Shown piece by piece: positions 26,067-33,284 of a stretch of 33,284 nt of DNA (position 1 is its first letter; every line of letters begins with the position of its first letter). A program made the translations under genes and the position numbers. The notes under the pieces were generated by a model. It saw only the letters and a program-made list of their open reading frames with translations, did not search any database and was not told the origin of the DNA. Source of the DNA: Actinokineospora inagensis DSM 44258. GTDB taxonomy: Bacteria > Actinomycetota > Actinomycetes > Mycobacteriales > Pseudonocardiaceae. The stretch spans positions 1 to 33,284 of the forward strand of contig NZ_AXWW01000072.1 in the NCBI RefSeq assembly GCF_000482865.1. The letters run 5' to 3'.

Positions 26067-27670
26067 AGCGGTTGATCGCGGGCATCGCGGCCATCGCGTT
26101 GGTGCTGACCGGGTGTTCGTCGGAGGACACACCGGCGGAGAGCAAGGCGGAACCCGGGAAGCTGCGCATCCTCGCGGGCAGCGAACTGGCCGACCTCAAG
26201 CCGATCCTGGACCAGGCCGCGCAAGCGACCGGTGTGCGGGTCGAGTTCACCTTCACCGGCACGCTGGAGGGCTCGGAGACGCTGGCCAGCGGGAAGGCGG
26301 ACGGCAAGTACGACGCGGTGTGGTTCTCGTCGAACCGCTACCCGCAGGCCATCCCGGACGCCGCGCGCAGGCTGGGCAACCAGGTCAAGATCATGAACTC
26401 GCCGGTGGTGCTGGGCCTGGCGAAGTCGAAGGCGGAGGCGCTCGGCTGGGCGGGCAAGCCGGTGACCTGGTCGGACATCGCGAAGGCGGCCGAGGCGGGC
26501 AAGTTCAGCTACGGCATGACCGACCCGTCCGCCTCCAACTCCGGCTTCTCCGCGCTGGTCGGCGTCGCGTCCGCGCTGGCGGGCACCGGGTCGGCGATCA
26601 GCGCGGCCCAGGTCGGCGCGGTCACCCCGGAGCTGAAGAAGTTCTTCGCGGCGCAGGCGATGAGCGCGGGATCGTCGGGATGGCTGTCCGACGCGTACCA
26701 GCGACGCGCGACCGGGCAGGATCCCGGGCAGAAGATCGACGGCTTGATCAATTATGAGTCGGTCCTGCTGACGTTGAACGCTTCTGGTTCGCTTCCTGAG
26801 CCGTTGTCGCTGATTTATCCGTCGGACGGGGTGGTCACCGCCGACTACCCGTTGACCTTGTTGACATCGGCGAGTGAGGCGGCGCGGAACGATCACCAGA
26901 AGCTGACCGACTACCTGCGGGTGCCTGATGTGCAGCGCGACATCATGTCGCGGACGCATCGGCGGCCCGCGATCCCGAATGTGGGTCTGACGCCGGAGTT
27001 CGGTGGGCAGACGTTGGTCGAGCTGCCGTTCCCGGCTACGCAGGACGCTTTCGACGCGTTGTTGTCGGCCTACTTCGATCAGATTCGGCGGCCGTCGCGG
27101 ACAGTCTATGTGGTGGACACCTCGGGGTCCATGGAAGGCGATCGGATTGATGGGCTGCGCTCGGCGTTGTCTGGGCTCACCGGCGCTAGCAATGACCTTG
27201 TTGGGCGGTTTCGGCGGTTCCACGGGCGCGAAGAGGTGACGTTCATCCCGTTCAACACGACGCCGAGCCAGCCGATATCGTTCACGATTCCGCAGACCGG
27301 GCAGCAGGCTGAGCTCGATCGGATCAAGTCTACGGTCGAGTCGCTCAGCGCGGGGGGTGGGACGGCGATCTACGACAGCCTGAATCGCGCGTACGACCTG
27401 CTCGCGAGTGAGCCTGACAGTGGGCGTTTCACCTCGATCGTGCTGATGACTGATGGGGAGAACAACAACGGGACTGACCTGGCGGGGTTTCAGCAGGCCC
27501 TGGCGGGGCGGTCTGCTCGGCTCAAGGGGGTGCCGATTTTTCCGATTCTGTTTGGTGAGGGTAGCCAGGACGAGATGAACACCCTTGCGCGGGTTACCGG
27601 CGGCAAGGCGTTTGACGCGCGTAATTCTGATCTGCAGCACGTCTTTCAGGAGATCCGTGGCTATCAGTGA
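26063..27670 (+). CDS. Lipoprotein with substrate-binding domain fused to a vWA domain
   Basis: The 535-residue product begins with a lipoprotein signal with lipobox LTGC (Cys18). Residues about 30-330 resemble an extracellular solute-binding protein (KLRILAGSELADLKPIL, TDPSASNSGFSALVG). Residues about 345-535 form a vWA domain with an intact MIDAS motif DTSGS (352-356) and a second acidic site LMTDGE (near 464). It therefore displays a ligand-binding lobe and a metal-dependent protein-interaction lobe on the outer face of the membrane. Codon usage changes near 26745, before the vWA domain, with many more T-ending codons from there on. It is coupled to telA by GTGA. Confidence 0.85.
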   Translation: MKRLIAGIAAIALVLTGCSSEDTPAESKAEPGKLRILAGSELADLKPILDQAAQATGVRVEFTFTGTLEGSETLASGKADGKYDAVWFSSNRYPQAIPDAARRLGNQVKIMNSPVVLGLAKSKAEALGWAGKPVTWSDIAKAAEAGKFSYGMTDPSASNSGFSALVGVASALAGTGSAISAAQVGAVTPELKKFFAAQAMSAGSSGWLSDAYQRRATGQDPGQKIDGLINYESVLLTLNASGSLPEPLSLIYPSDGVVTADYPLTLLTSASEAARNDHQKLTDYLRVPDVQRDIMSRTHRRPAIPNVGLTPEFGGQTLVELPFPATQDAFDALLSAYFDQIRRPSRTVYVVDTSGSMEGDRIDGLRSALSGLTGASNDLVGRFRRFHGREEVTFIPFNTTPSQPISFTIPQTGQQAELDRIKSTVESLSAGGGTAIYDSLNRAYDLLASEPDSGRFTSIVLMTDGENNNGTDLAGFQQALAGRSARLKGVPIFPILFGEGSQDEMNTLARVTGGKAFDARNSDLQHVFQEIRGYQ

Positions 27671-28250
27671 GTACCTCGGGTCCACCAAGAACCTCGCGGG
27701 GTGCGTGGGTGGGCTGGTTGGGGTTGGCCTGCACTTCAGCGGGCTGGTGACCGGGGTTTTGTGGGTGCCTGTTGTGGTTGTGCTGTATGCGGCGGGGGCG
27801 TTGGTGGGGCCGCCGGAGCGGGTGCGCCTCACAGTGGATCCCACTGCCGAGGCTGCGGCGTTGAGGTCTGATCTGGACGCGTTGCTGGCGAAAGTGACGG
27901 CTGCCCAGTCGCGGCTGCCGGAGGGGACACTCGCTCAACTCGATCGAATTGCCGACTATTTGCGGCCCGCGTTGGATCGGCCCGCTGAACTGGCTGGAGA
28001 TCCGGAGACTGGGCACAGTTTGATTCGGCTGATTCGGACGGATATTCCGTTGGCGGTTGAGGGGTATTTGAATCTGCCTTGGTGGATGTCGGTGGGGAAG
28101 AAGGGGCCCGCTGAGGAGTTAGGGACTCAGTTGGGATTGCTTGAAGCGGATGCTAAAGCGGTTAGTACGGCGTTCTTTGCGGATGATGTGCGGAGGCAGG
28201 CGGATCATACGCGGTATTTGGAGGATCGGGCGGGGGACGAGGAGGGGTAG
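27657..28250 (+). CDS. Small membrane protein of the TelA/vWA operon
   Basis: I start this 197-residue protein at the GTG after AGGAG; it overlaps the end of the vWA gene by 14 bases. Two close hydrophobic segments (about residues 14-30 and 34-52) are followed by a charged, helical cytosolic domain. I do not recognise the domain. The position suggests a membrane partner linking cytosolic TelA with the extracellular lipoproteins. Codons are unusually T-rich for this genome, increasingly so toward the 3' end and the repeat region beyond. Confidence 0.75.
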   Translation: MAISEYLGSTKNLAGCVGGLVGVGLHFSGLVTGVLWVPVVVVLYAAGALVGPPERVRLTVDPTAEAAALRSDLDALLAKVTAAQSRLPEGTLAQLDRIADYLRPALDRPAELAGDPETGHSLIRLIRTDIPLAVEGYLNLPWWMSVGKKGPAEELGTQLGLLEADAKAVSTAFFADDVRRQADHTRYLEDRAGDEEG

Positions 28251-28333
28251 TCACTGGGCCTCGGCTGCTCCTCGGGGGTCGGCCTGGTCGCCTTTGGCGA
28301 CGCCGGCGCTTGGGCGCCAGATAAAGCGGGGGT

Positions 28334-28481
28334 GCCCGTTGTGGTGAAGTTGTTTTGTTTGGGGCCCCTAGCGGTGGCCTGGGTAAGGCTACAAGGCGGG
28401 GCCGCTGGAAAGCGTGGCCTTACCCGCCTGCCGGCTTAGGCCACCGCTTCCCCCAAACAAAACAACTTCACCACAACGGGC
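28334..28481. repeat. 148 bp palindromic element (REP/MITE-like)
   Basis: Perfect 31 bp inverted arms (28334-28364 and 28451-28481) enclose further paired blocks: AGCGGTGGCCT with AGGCCACCGCT, and GGGTAAGG with CCTTACCC, the right side having a 12-base bulge. The transcript would fold into one very long hairpin. The right half recurs at the window start. It sits between two converging transcription units and may act as a bidirectional terminator. No open frame lies within it. Confidence 0.88.
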
Positions 28482-28669
28482 GGTTGGGATCGGCGGGTTT
28501 CGAGGCGCGCGGGGTGGGCTGGCGGCCTTTGTCGATTTAGGGCGGGTTTTGAGGCGCGCGGTGCTGGTTGGTCGTGGTGGGTTGTGGTGCGGTGGTTTGT
28601 TGGGTGGCGGTGCGGGGTGGCAGGGGTGGTTCTCGCTGTTGCGAAGGGGGCGGGTTGGTGGGGTGGTTG
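28482..28669. other. G/T-rich gene-free spacer with repeat units, radA 3' side
   Basis: Together with 28251-28333 this makes about 420 bp without a gene. It contains two blocks ending GAGGCGCGCGG around a GTCGAT (28531), matching the ~60 bp units at the window start. A G/T-rich low-complexity run then continues to the radA stop. I see no RNA gene. Confidence 0.5.
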
Positions 28670-30028
28670 TTAGGCGCGGAGGACTTGGAGGTTGTGCATG
28701 GCGGAGGCGAGGTCGGTGATGGGGCGGACTTCGATGCCGTCGGGCATGTCGCCGGAGTCGAGGGGGACTAGGGCCTTGGTGAAACCCAGGCGGACGGCTT
28801 CGGTGAGGCGGGCGCGGACGCCGCTGACTCGGCGGACTTCGCCTGCCAGGCCGACTTCGCCGAGGACCACCAGGTCGGGCGGGAGGGCCACGTCTCGGGC
28901 GGCGGTGGCGACGGAGAGGGCGATGGCGAGGTCGGCGGCGGGTTCGGGGATCTTCATGCCGCCTACGGTGGCGGTGAAGACGTCGGCGTCGCCCAGGCGG
29001 ATGCCGCCTCGGCGTTCCAGGACGGCGAGGACCATGGCCACGCGGGCGGAGTCCAGGCCGGAGACGGCGCGGCGGGGGGTGCCGAGGTGGGATTTGGCGA
29101 CGAGGGACTGGACTTCGCCGAGGAGGGGGCGTTTGCCTTCCACGGCCACGGTCACGGCTGTTCCGGCGACGCCGGTGTCGCGGCGGTTGAGGAAGAGGCC
29201 GGAAGGGTCTGGGACACCGACGATGCCACGGTCCACCAACTCGAAGCAGCCGACCTCGTCGGCGGGGCCGAAGCGGTTTTTGATGCCGCGCAACAACCTC
29301 AGGGCGGAGTGGCGGTCGCCTTCGAAGTGGAGGACCACGTCGACGAGGTGTTCCAGTACGCGGGGGCCTGCGATGGAACCCTCTTTGGTGACGTGGCCGA
29401 CCAGCAGGACGGGGAGGCCGCGTTCCTTGGCGAGAGCGACAAGAGCGGCTGTGACGGCGCGGATCTGGGTGACGCCGCCAGGGGCTCCGTCTACGGCGGG
29501 AGACGACATCGTCTGTACTGAGTCGACCACCAAGAGGCCCGGCGATACGGCGTCGACGTGCCCCAGCAGCGATGCGACGTCGCTCTCCGCGGCCAGGAAC
29601 ATGGACTTGTGGACGTTGCCGGTGCGTTCGGCGCGGAGGCGGACCTGGCCTGCCGACTCCTCCCCGGTCACATACAGGGTTGGACCGTAATCCCCGTCGC
29701 GGGCGGCCCAGCGGTAGGCGACTTCCAGCAGGAGGGTGGATTTGCCGACGCCGGGTTCACCGGCCAGCAGGACGACCGCGCCGGGGACCAGGCCACCGCC
29801 GAGGACGCGGTCGAGCTCGGGTACGCCGGTCTGGCGGGCCTTGGCCGACTCGATGTCGACCTCGGCGATGGGGCGGGCCGGGGAACTGGGCGCGCCCGCG
29901 GCCACCTTGACCCGGGGGGCGCCGACTTCCTCCAGGCTGCCCCAGGTCTGGCACTCGGGGCAGCGGCCGAACCACTTGGCCACGGTGTGGCCGCATTCGG
30001 CGCAGCGGTAGTTGGACTTGGTGACCAC
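28670..30028 (-). CDS. radA: DNA repair protein RadA (Sms)
   Basis: The 452-residue protein has the N-terminal zinc finger of RadA (Cys9, Cys12, Cys23, Cys26), Walker A GEPGVGKST near residue 92, the RadA-specific KNRFG motif near 250, and a C-terminal Lon-like domain containing GLAGEVRRVSG. RadA is a RecA-like helicase that processes recombination intermediates by branch migration. It starts at GTG, with a second GTG-like Val codon directly after, and is 30 bp downstream of the lpqE-like gene in the same direction, as in Mycobacterium. In many actinobacteria disA follows radA, but here the next gene is the convergent TelA operon. Confidence 0.97.
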   Translation of the reverse strand: MVTKSNYRCAECGHTVAKWFGRCPECQTWGSLEEVGAPRVKVAAGAPSSPARPIAEVDIESAKARQTGVPELDRVLGGGLVPGAVVLLAGEPGVGKSTLLLEVAYRWAARDGDYGPTLYVTGEESAGQVRLRAERTGNVHKSMFLAAESDVASLLGHVDAVSPGLLVVDSVQTMSSPAVDGAPGGVTQIRAVTAALVALAKERGLPVLLVGHVTKEGSIAGPRVLEHLVDVVLHFEGDRHSALRLLRGIKNRFGPADEVGCFELVDRGIVGVPDPSGLFLNRRDTGVAGTAVTVAVEGKRPLLGEVQSLVAKSHLGTPRRAVSGLDSARVAMVLAVLERRGGIRLGDADVFTATVGGMKIPEPAADLAIALSVATAARDVALPPDLVVLGEVGLAGEVRRVSGVRARLTEAVRLGFTKALVPLDSGDMPDGIEVRPITDLASAMHNLQVLRA

Positions 30029-30058
30029 TCAGCGCACGGTACGGGCCGGGACCGACAC

Positions 30059-30751
30059 TCAGCCCTCGCGGGACCCGGTCGGCGCGGCGATCGGGAGGTT
30101 CACGGTGACCGGGCCCGCCTGCTGGAACACGAACGTCACCGGGACGGTCTTGCCCGGGAAAAGCCGCAGGGTGAGGCCCTTCAGCACGATCTTGCCCTTG
30201 CCCAGCTCGACGGTGGTGGTCGTCGTGGGGGCGGTGGTGGTCGTCGCCGTGGTCGTCGTGGTCGGGGCGGAGCTGGTGGACGACGGCTTGCCGGTGGTGG
30301 TCGCGGCGCTGGTCGTCGACGGGGTGGTGGTCGTGGTGGTCGATGGGGTCGGCGTGGTGGGGGCGACGGACTTGCCGTCGGCGGTCTTGCCCACCTCGCC
30401 GATGACCACGGCGGTGCGGCCGGGCAGGTTCACGTCGCCGTCGACCTGGACGGAGGTGGCGACGGGGCTGGAGACGTCGACCAGCTTGTCGGCGGTGCCC
30501 GCGGAGTTGACGATCGACAGCGTGAGCGGGGCGTCGGAGCCCTCGGCGTACGAACCGTCGGCGGGGTAGGCGAGCATCGCGTCGCGGATGGCGATGTTGC
30601 CCGCCTGGGCGAGCGCGCCGTTCACCGCGGGGAGCTGCGAGTCGGTCTGGGTGATCTGGCCCGAGCTGCACGCCGCCGTCGCCAGGACCGCGGCGAGGCC
30701 TGCGACGCCGAGGCGCAACCGTCCGGTCGGGTTCTGCTGTGCACGGCTCAC
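30059..30751 (-). CDS. lpqE: LpqE-like lipoprotein with Thr-rich insert
   Basis: The 230-residue protein starts at a GTG behind CAGGAGC and has a lipoprotein signal with Cys28 (ATAAC, a less usual lipobox). The fold resembles the PCu(A)C/LpqE family: IAIRDAMLAYP at the front and LRLFPGKTVPVTFVFQQAG near the end. Residues 131-180 are an almost pure Thr/Ser/Pro/Ala insertion in the middle of the fold, probably a glycosylated or flexible loop. The mature protein has no His and one internal Met, so the Met/His copper ligands of the family are absent. The position between radA and carD matches mycobacterial lpqE, which supports the name more than the sequence does. Confidence 0.82.
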   Translation of the reverse strand: MSRAQQNPTGRLRLGVAGLAAVLATAACSSGQITQTDSQLPAVNGALAQAGNIAIRDAMLAYPADGSYAEGSDAPLTLSIVNSAGTADKLVDVSSPVATSVQVDGDVNLPGRTAVVIGEVGKTADGKSVAPTTPTPSTTTTTTPSTTSAATTTGKPSSTSSAPTTTTTATTTTAPTTTTTVELGKGKIVLKGLTLRLFPGKTVPVTFVFQQAGPVTVNLPIAAPTGSREG

Positions 30752-31057
30752 TGGTGCTCCTGCGTCAATAGCGGACTTTCACCTACCGGCACAGGAGCCT
30801 AGTCGGGCCGGGTGCCCGCACCCGCGCGCGGGCACGGAATCACCCACCAGGTGTCGTCGGTCTCACCTCGGCCGGTGGCCGGAGATCGACATGCCCGCTC
30901 GCGTGCGGCTCAGCCGGGCTGAGTACGCGCGCGCGTCTCTTGTCAACCCCCGACTGTTCCCTGATCTGGCCCTTGACCTGCACAGACGTTCACGGGCTCA
31001 TCTCCTGGGTGGTGGGACTCGTGTTAAGCTGGGGATAGCGAAAGGGGCAGAGGACAC
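30752..31057. other. Divergent promoter region lpqE / carD
   Basis: This 306 bp gene-free space must contain promoters for both directions. It holds a perfect 8 bp hairpin dyad (GTGCCCGC at 30812, GCGGGCAC at 30828) and the putative carD -10 described separately. The lpqE start lies close to a CTATTG at about 30766-30771 on its strand. I see no convincing small gene or RNA. Confidence 0.6.
31022..31030 (+). promoter_or_regulatory. Putative extended -10 promoter of carD
   Basis: TGTTAAGCT combines the TGn extension with a TANNNT -10 box. It lies 27 bases before the carD ATG, predicting a short ~20-base leader that includes the CAGAGGA ribosome site. No good -35 is seen at 16-18 bases, which an extended -10 can tolerate. 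Confidence 0.45.
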
Positions 31058-31549
31058 ATGGTTTTCAAGGTCGGAGAGACCGTCGTCTACCCGCACCACG
31101 GTGCCGCACTCATCGAAGCGATCGAGACCCGCGTGATCAAGGGCGAGGAGAAGAAGTACCTCGTCCTCAAGGTCGCGCAGGGCGACCTCACGGTTCGCGT
31201 CCCCGCAGACAACGCCGAGATCGTCGGTGTGCGGGATGTCGTGGGCCAAGAGGGCCTCAACCGCGTGTTCGACGTGTTGCGCGCTCCGCACACCGAGGAG
31301 CCGACCAACTGGTCGCGTCGGTACAAGGCCAACCTGGAGAAGCTCGCCTCCGGCGATGTGAACAAGGTGGCCGAAGTGGTGCGAGACCTCTGGCGGCGGG
31401 AGAAGGATCGCGGCCTGTCCGCAGGCGAGAAGCGGATGCTGGCCAAGGCGCGGCAGATACTGGTCAGCGAGCTGGCGCTGGCCGAGGGTACCGACGAGGA
31501 CAAGGCCGAGGTCCTGCTGGACGAAGTCCTGGCCACCGCGACCGTCTGA
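31058..31549 (+). CDS. carD: CarD-family RNA polymerase-binding regulator
   Basis: The 163-residue protein is almost the size of mycobacterial CarD (162). The N-terminal RNAP-interaction domain begins [19 protein letters not shown], and the helical C-terminal DNA-binding domain contains [17 protein letters not shown] and the [18 protein letters not shown] stretch with its conserved Trp. CarD binds the RNA polymerase beta subunit and stabilises open promoter complexes, notably at rRNA promoters. It is followed by ispD after 46 bp, so the three genes may be one unit, as in Mycobacterium. Confidence 0.97.
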   Translation: MVFKVGETVVYPHHGAALIEAIETRVIKGEEKKYLVLKVAQGDLTVRVPADNAEIVGVRDVVGQEGLNRVFDVLRAPHTEEPTNWSRRYKANLEKLASGDVNKVAEVVRDLWRREKDRGLSAGEKRMLAKARQILVSELALAEGTDEDKAEVLLDEVLATATV

Positions 31550-31595
31550 GACCGCACGTCCCGACCGGGCTGGACCCGGCCCGACTGAGACATGC

Positions 31596-32327
31596 ATGAC
31601 ACCTCCAACAGGCACGACTCACCTGGACACGACCAACCCGGTCGCGGTGGCCCTGGTCCCCGCGGCGGGCCGGGGCGAACGCCTCGGGTTCGGCGTGCCC
31701 AAAGCACTGGTCCCGGTTCGCGGGACCGCTCTGCTCACCCATGCCGTGCGCGGCCTGCTCACCGCGGGCTGCGTGCGGCATGTCGTGGTCGCGGCCCCGC
31801 CGAACGAGGTGGAGAGCACCGCTGACCTGCTGCGGAGCGCCGGTCTGGCCGCCGACGTCGTACCCGGTGGCACCGATCGGACCGAGTCGGTCCGGCTGGC
31901 CCTGCGGCACGCTACCAAGGTCATCCCCGACATCAGCGTGGTGCTGGTGCACGACGCTGCGCGCGCGTTCACGCCGGCCGAGGTGATCCGATCCGTGGTG
32001 GCCGCGGTCGCGGCAGGCGCCCCCGCCGTGATCCCGGTACTCCCGATGGCCGACACGGTCAAACAGGTTGATTTCACGGGCACCGTCCTCGCCACCCCCG
32101 ACCGAGCCGCGCTGCGCGTCGTACAAACCCCGCAGGGCTTCGACGTCGACACCCTGACCAGGGCATACGCCGAGGCAGGCGACTCGGCGACGGACGACGC
32201 GGGCCTGGTGGAGAAGATCGGCGTCCCGGTCGCCACCGTCCCCGGCCACGCCTATGCGATGAAAATCACAACCCCCTTTGACCTGGCGATAGCCGAATCG
32301 GTGCTGTCCACCGGAGCGCGCCCGTGA
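31596..32327 (+). CDS. ispD: 2-C-methyl-D-erythritol 4-phosphate cytidylyltransferase
   Basis: This is the third enzyme of the MEP isoprenoid pathway, joining CTP and methylerythritol phosphate. The 243-residue product has the CTP-binding loop [30 protein letters not shown], and [10 protein letters not shown]. The [12 protein letters not shown] ending is typical of the family. An ATG at 31592 in another frame is not the start, because only the ATG at 31596 opens the conserved frame. The first ~16 residues are variable. It overlaps ispF by a GTGA junction. Confidence 0.96.
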   Translation: MTPPTGTTHLDTTNPVAVALVPAAGRGERLGFGVPKALVPVRGTALLTHAVRGLLTAGCVRHVVVAAPPNEVESTADLLRSAGLAADVVPGGTDRTESVRLALRHATKVIPDISVVLVHDAARAFTPAEVIRSVVAAVAAGAPAVIPVLPMADTVKQVDFTGTVLATPDRAALRVVQTPQGFDVDTLTRAYAEAGDSATDDAGLVEKIGVPVATVPGHAYAMKITTPFDLAIAESVLSTGARP

Positions 32328-32791
32328 GAGTCGGCATCGGCACCGATGTTCACCCGATCGACGTAGACCGCGAGTGCTGGATCGCGGGCCTGCACTGGCC
32401 CAACACCCCCGGCTGCCTCGGCGACTCAGACGGCGACGTCGCCGCACACGCCCTGTGCGACGCCCTGCTGTCCGCCGCGGGACTGGGCGACCTGGGCGCC
32501 GTATTCGGAACCGGCGACCCGCGCTGGGCAGGCGCGCACGGGGTAGTACTGCTCGGCGAGGTTCGTACCCGGATCGAGGCGGCCGGCTATCGAGTCGGCA
32601 ACGCGGCGGTCCAGGTCATCGGCACCCAACCGAAGATCGGCAAACGGCGGACGGAGGCCCAGGAGGCCCTGTCGGCCGCTGTGGGCGGCCCGGTGTCCGT
32701 GTCAGGCACGACGACGGACGGCCTAGGCCTGACCGGCCGCGGCGAGGGCATCGCAGCGATCGCCACGGTCCTGCTGCTCCCCACGGCCTGA
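32324..32791 (+). CDS. ispF: 2-C-methyl-D-erythritol 2,4-cyclodiphosphate synthase
   Basis: This MEP-pathway enzyme cyclises the CDP-methylerythritol phosphate made after IspD. The 155-residue length is normal, the GTG start is coupled to ispD, and the metal ligands Asp8, His10 and His42 are all present (TDVHPID and AAHALCD). The C-terminal [17 protein letters not shown] motif is intact. The family motif GHSDGD reads GDSDGD here: the residue aligned with His34 of the E. coli enzyme is Asp34. The rest closely matches mycobacterial IspF, so I still expect an active trimer. Confidence 0.95.
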   Translation: MRVGIGTDVHPIDVDRECWIAGLHWPNTPGCLGDSDGDVAAHALCDALLSAAGLGDLGAVFGTGDPRWAGAHGVVLLGEVRTRIEAAGYRVGNAAVQVIGTQPKIGKRRTEAQEALSAAVGGPVSVSGTTTDGLGLTGRGEGIAAIATVLLLPTA

Positions 32792-32810
32792 GCAGCGCCG
32801 CACCGTCCCC

Positions 32811-32942
32811 TCAGCAGGCCTTCACCCTGGCGATCAGCGCCAACTTCGACTCAGTCACCCCGCACGGTCCGCAGACCCAAACCGACCAGGTCACAGGCCG
32901 ACACAACCAATCGCCACCCGCACTCGCCAACCCAACCGCCAA
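32811..32942 (-). CDS. Possible 43-residue Cys-containing small protein
   Basis: On the minus strand a TTG-started frame encodes 43 residues ending GVTESKLALIARVKAC. It has Trp and Cys residues (WLCRP, WVCGPCG) and a plausible amphipathic C-terminal helix. A G-rich ribosome-site-like run lies about ten bases upstream, and a stop codon precedes it in frame. It could be a genuine small protein, the remnant 3' end of a decayed gene, or chance. I do not recognise it. Confidence 0.22.
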   Translation of the reverse strand: MAVGLASAGGDWLCRPVTWSVWVCGPCGVTESKLALIARVKAC

Positions 32943-32960
32943 CTCTTACCGCACCCCCCA

Positions 32961-32975
32961 CCGGGCGCAGCCCGG
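32961..32975. terminator. Possible terminator hairpin after the carD-isp genes
   Basis: CCGGGC and GCCCGG form a 6 bp stem with loop GCA, followed by further C/G runs (to about 33000) able to pair. It lies 170 bp after the ispF stop. It could terminate the isp transcript or anything entering from the right. Apart from this, a possible small ORF and the tandem array, 32792-33135 shows no gene. Confidence 0.35.
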
Positions 32976-33135
32976 CCCCCACCCTTCCCGGGGGGCGTCC
33001 CCGAGGCCAGTCTACCGGTTGGGCATGATCAGCAGGAGCTGCGTCGAGGGGCTGTGGAAAGCCGGGCGGGGTGTGGACAACTCGCCAAGGTGTCAGGCGG
33101 CTGAGGAGCGTTGCGAGTTCTTGCCTCGCTCGTTT

Positions 33136-33284
33136 GCGAGGGGCGAGGGGCGAGGGGCGAGGGGCGAGGGGCGAGGGGCGAGGGGCGAGGGGCGACGGGC
33201 GACGGGCGACGGGCGACGGGCGACGGGCGACGGGCGACGGGCGACGGGCGACGGGCGACGGGCGACGGGCGACGGGCGACGGGC
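33136..33284. repeat. Heptanucleotide tandem array, running off the window
   Basis: Eight copies of GCGAGGG (33136-33191) are followed directly by thirteen copies of GCGACGG (33192-33282) and the first two bases of another. The phase is unbroken and the only difference is the fifth base of the unit. The array continues beyond the window edge. It is preceded by a short dyad CCTCGC/GCGAGG that includes the first unit. It is non-coding as far as can be seen. Confidence 0.97.

Noticed and set aside
28334..28481. Insertion sequence
   Set aside because: There are inverted arms but no transposase frame inside and no clear target-site duplication; palindromic repeat fits better.
33050..33085. Replication origin suggested by DnaA-like boxes
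   Set aside because: There is only one good box, and dnaA, dnaN and box clusters are absent.
33136..33284. Possible CRISPR array
   Set aside because: The 7-base units have no unique spacers, so it is a simple tandem repeat.

Overview
The window is GC-rich, uses many GTG and TTG starts, and reads as chromosomal DNA of a Pseudonocardiales actinomycete. Three things support this: the ispF-ispD-carD / lpqE-radA neighbourhood known from Mycobacterium, an ESX-associated quartet (PE/WXG-like, DUF3558 lipoprotein, PPE-like, EspG), and Streptomyces-like regulatory motifs. The genus cannot be named from sequence alone.

Layout. (1) Positions 1-285 hold a truncated copy of a palindromic repeat and short ~60 bp repeats. 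(2) Positions 286-14595, minus strand, form a compact seven-gene operon: PP2C phosphatase, FHA protein, Ser/Thr kinase with an FN3-like ectodomain, a 2064-residue anchored Ig/cadherin-like and FN3 protein, MoxR ATPase, DUF58 protein, and a membrane transglutaminase-fold protein whose three catalytic positions are all substituted. (3) tRNA-Thr(UGU) lies next to a divergent ThrE-family threonine/serine exporter. (4) otsA is followed by an otsB-GH15 fusion, then a strong hairpin terminator. (5) An orphan ESX-associated quartet spans 20835-23742. (6) A four-gene operon (PstS-like binding protein, TelA, binding-protein/vWA lipoprotein, small membrane protein) spans 23824-28250 and is preceded by a PHO-box-like direct repeat. 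(7) A 148 bp palindromic element sits between this operon and radA, which is convergent with it. (8) lpqE-radA (minus) and carD-ispD-ispF (plus) diverge from a 306 bp promoter region. (9) A non-coding tail ends in a heptanucleotide tandem array that runs off the window.

How the genes work together. The large operon combines phospho-signalling (phosphatase, FHA reader, kinase) with a very large surface protein and a MoxR/DUF58/transglutaminase-fold trio, so it is best read as a phospho-regulated cell-envelope assembly or adhesion machine. The TelA/vWA operon has a similar logic: an ATP-independent intracellular TelA protein with extracellular ligand-binding and vWA parts. These two loci are the best candidates for incompletely described systems. 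Otherwise the window holds housekeeping genes: trehalose metabolism, MEP isoprenoid synthesis, RNA polymerase regulation, DNA repair and amino-acid export.
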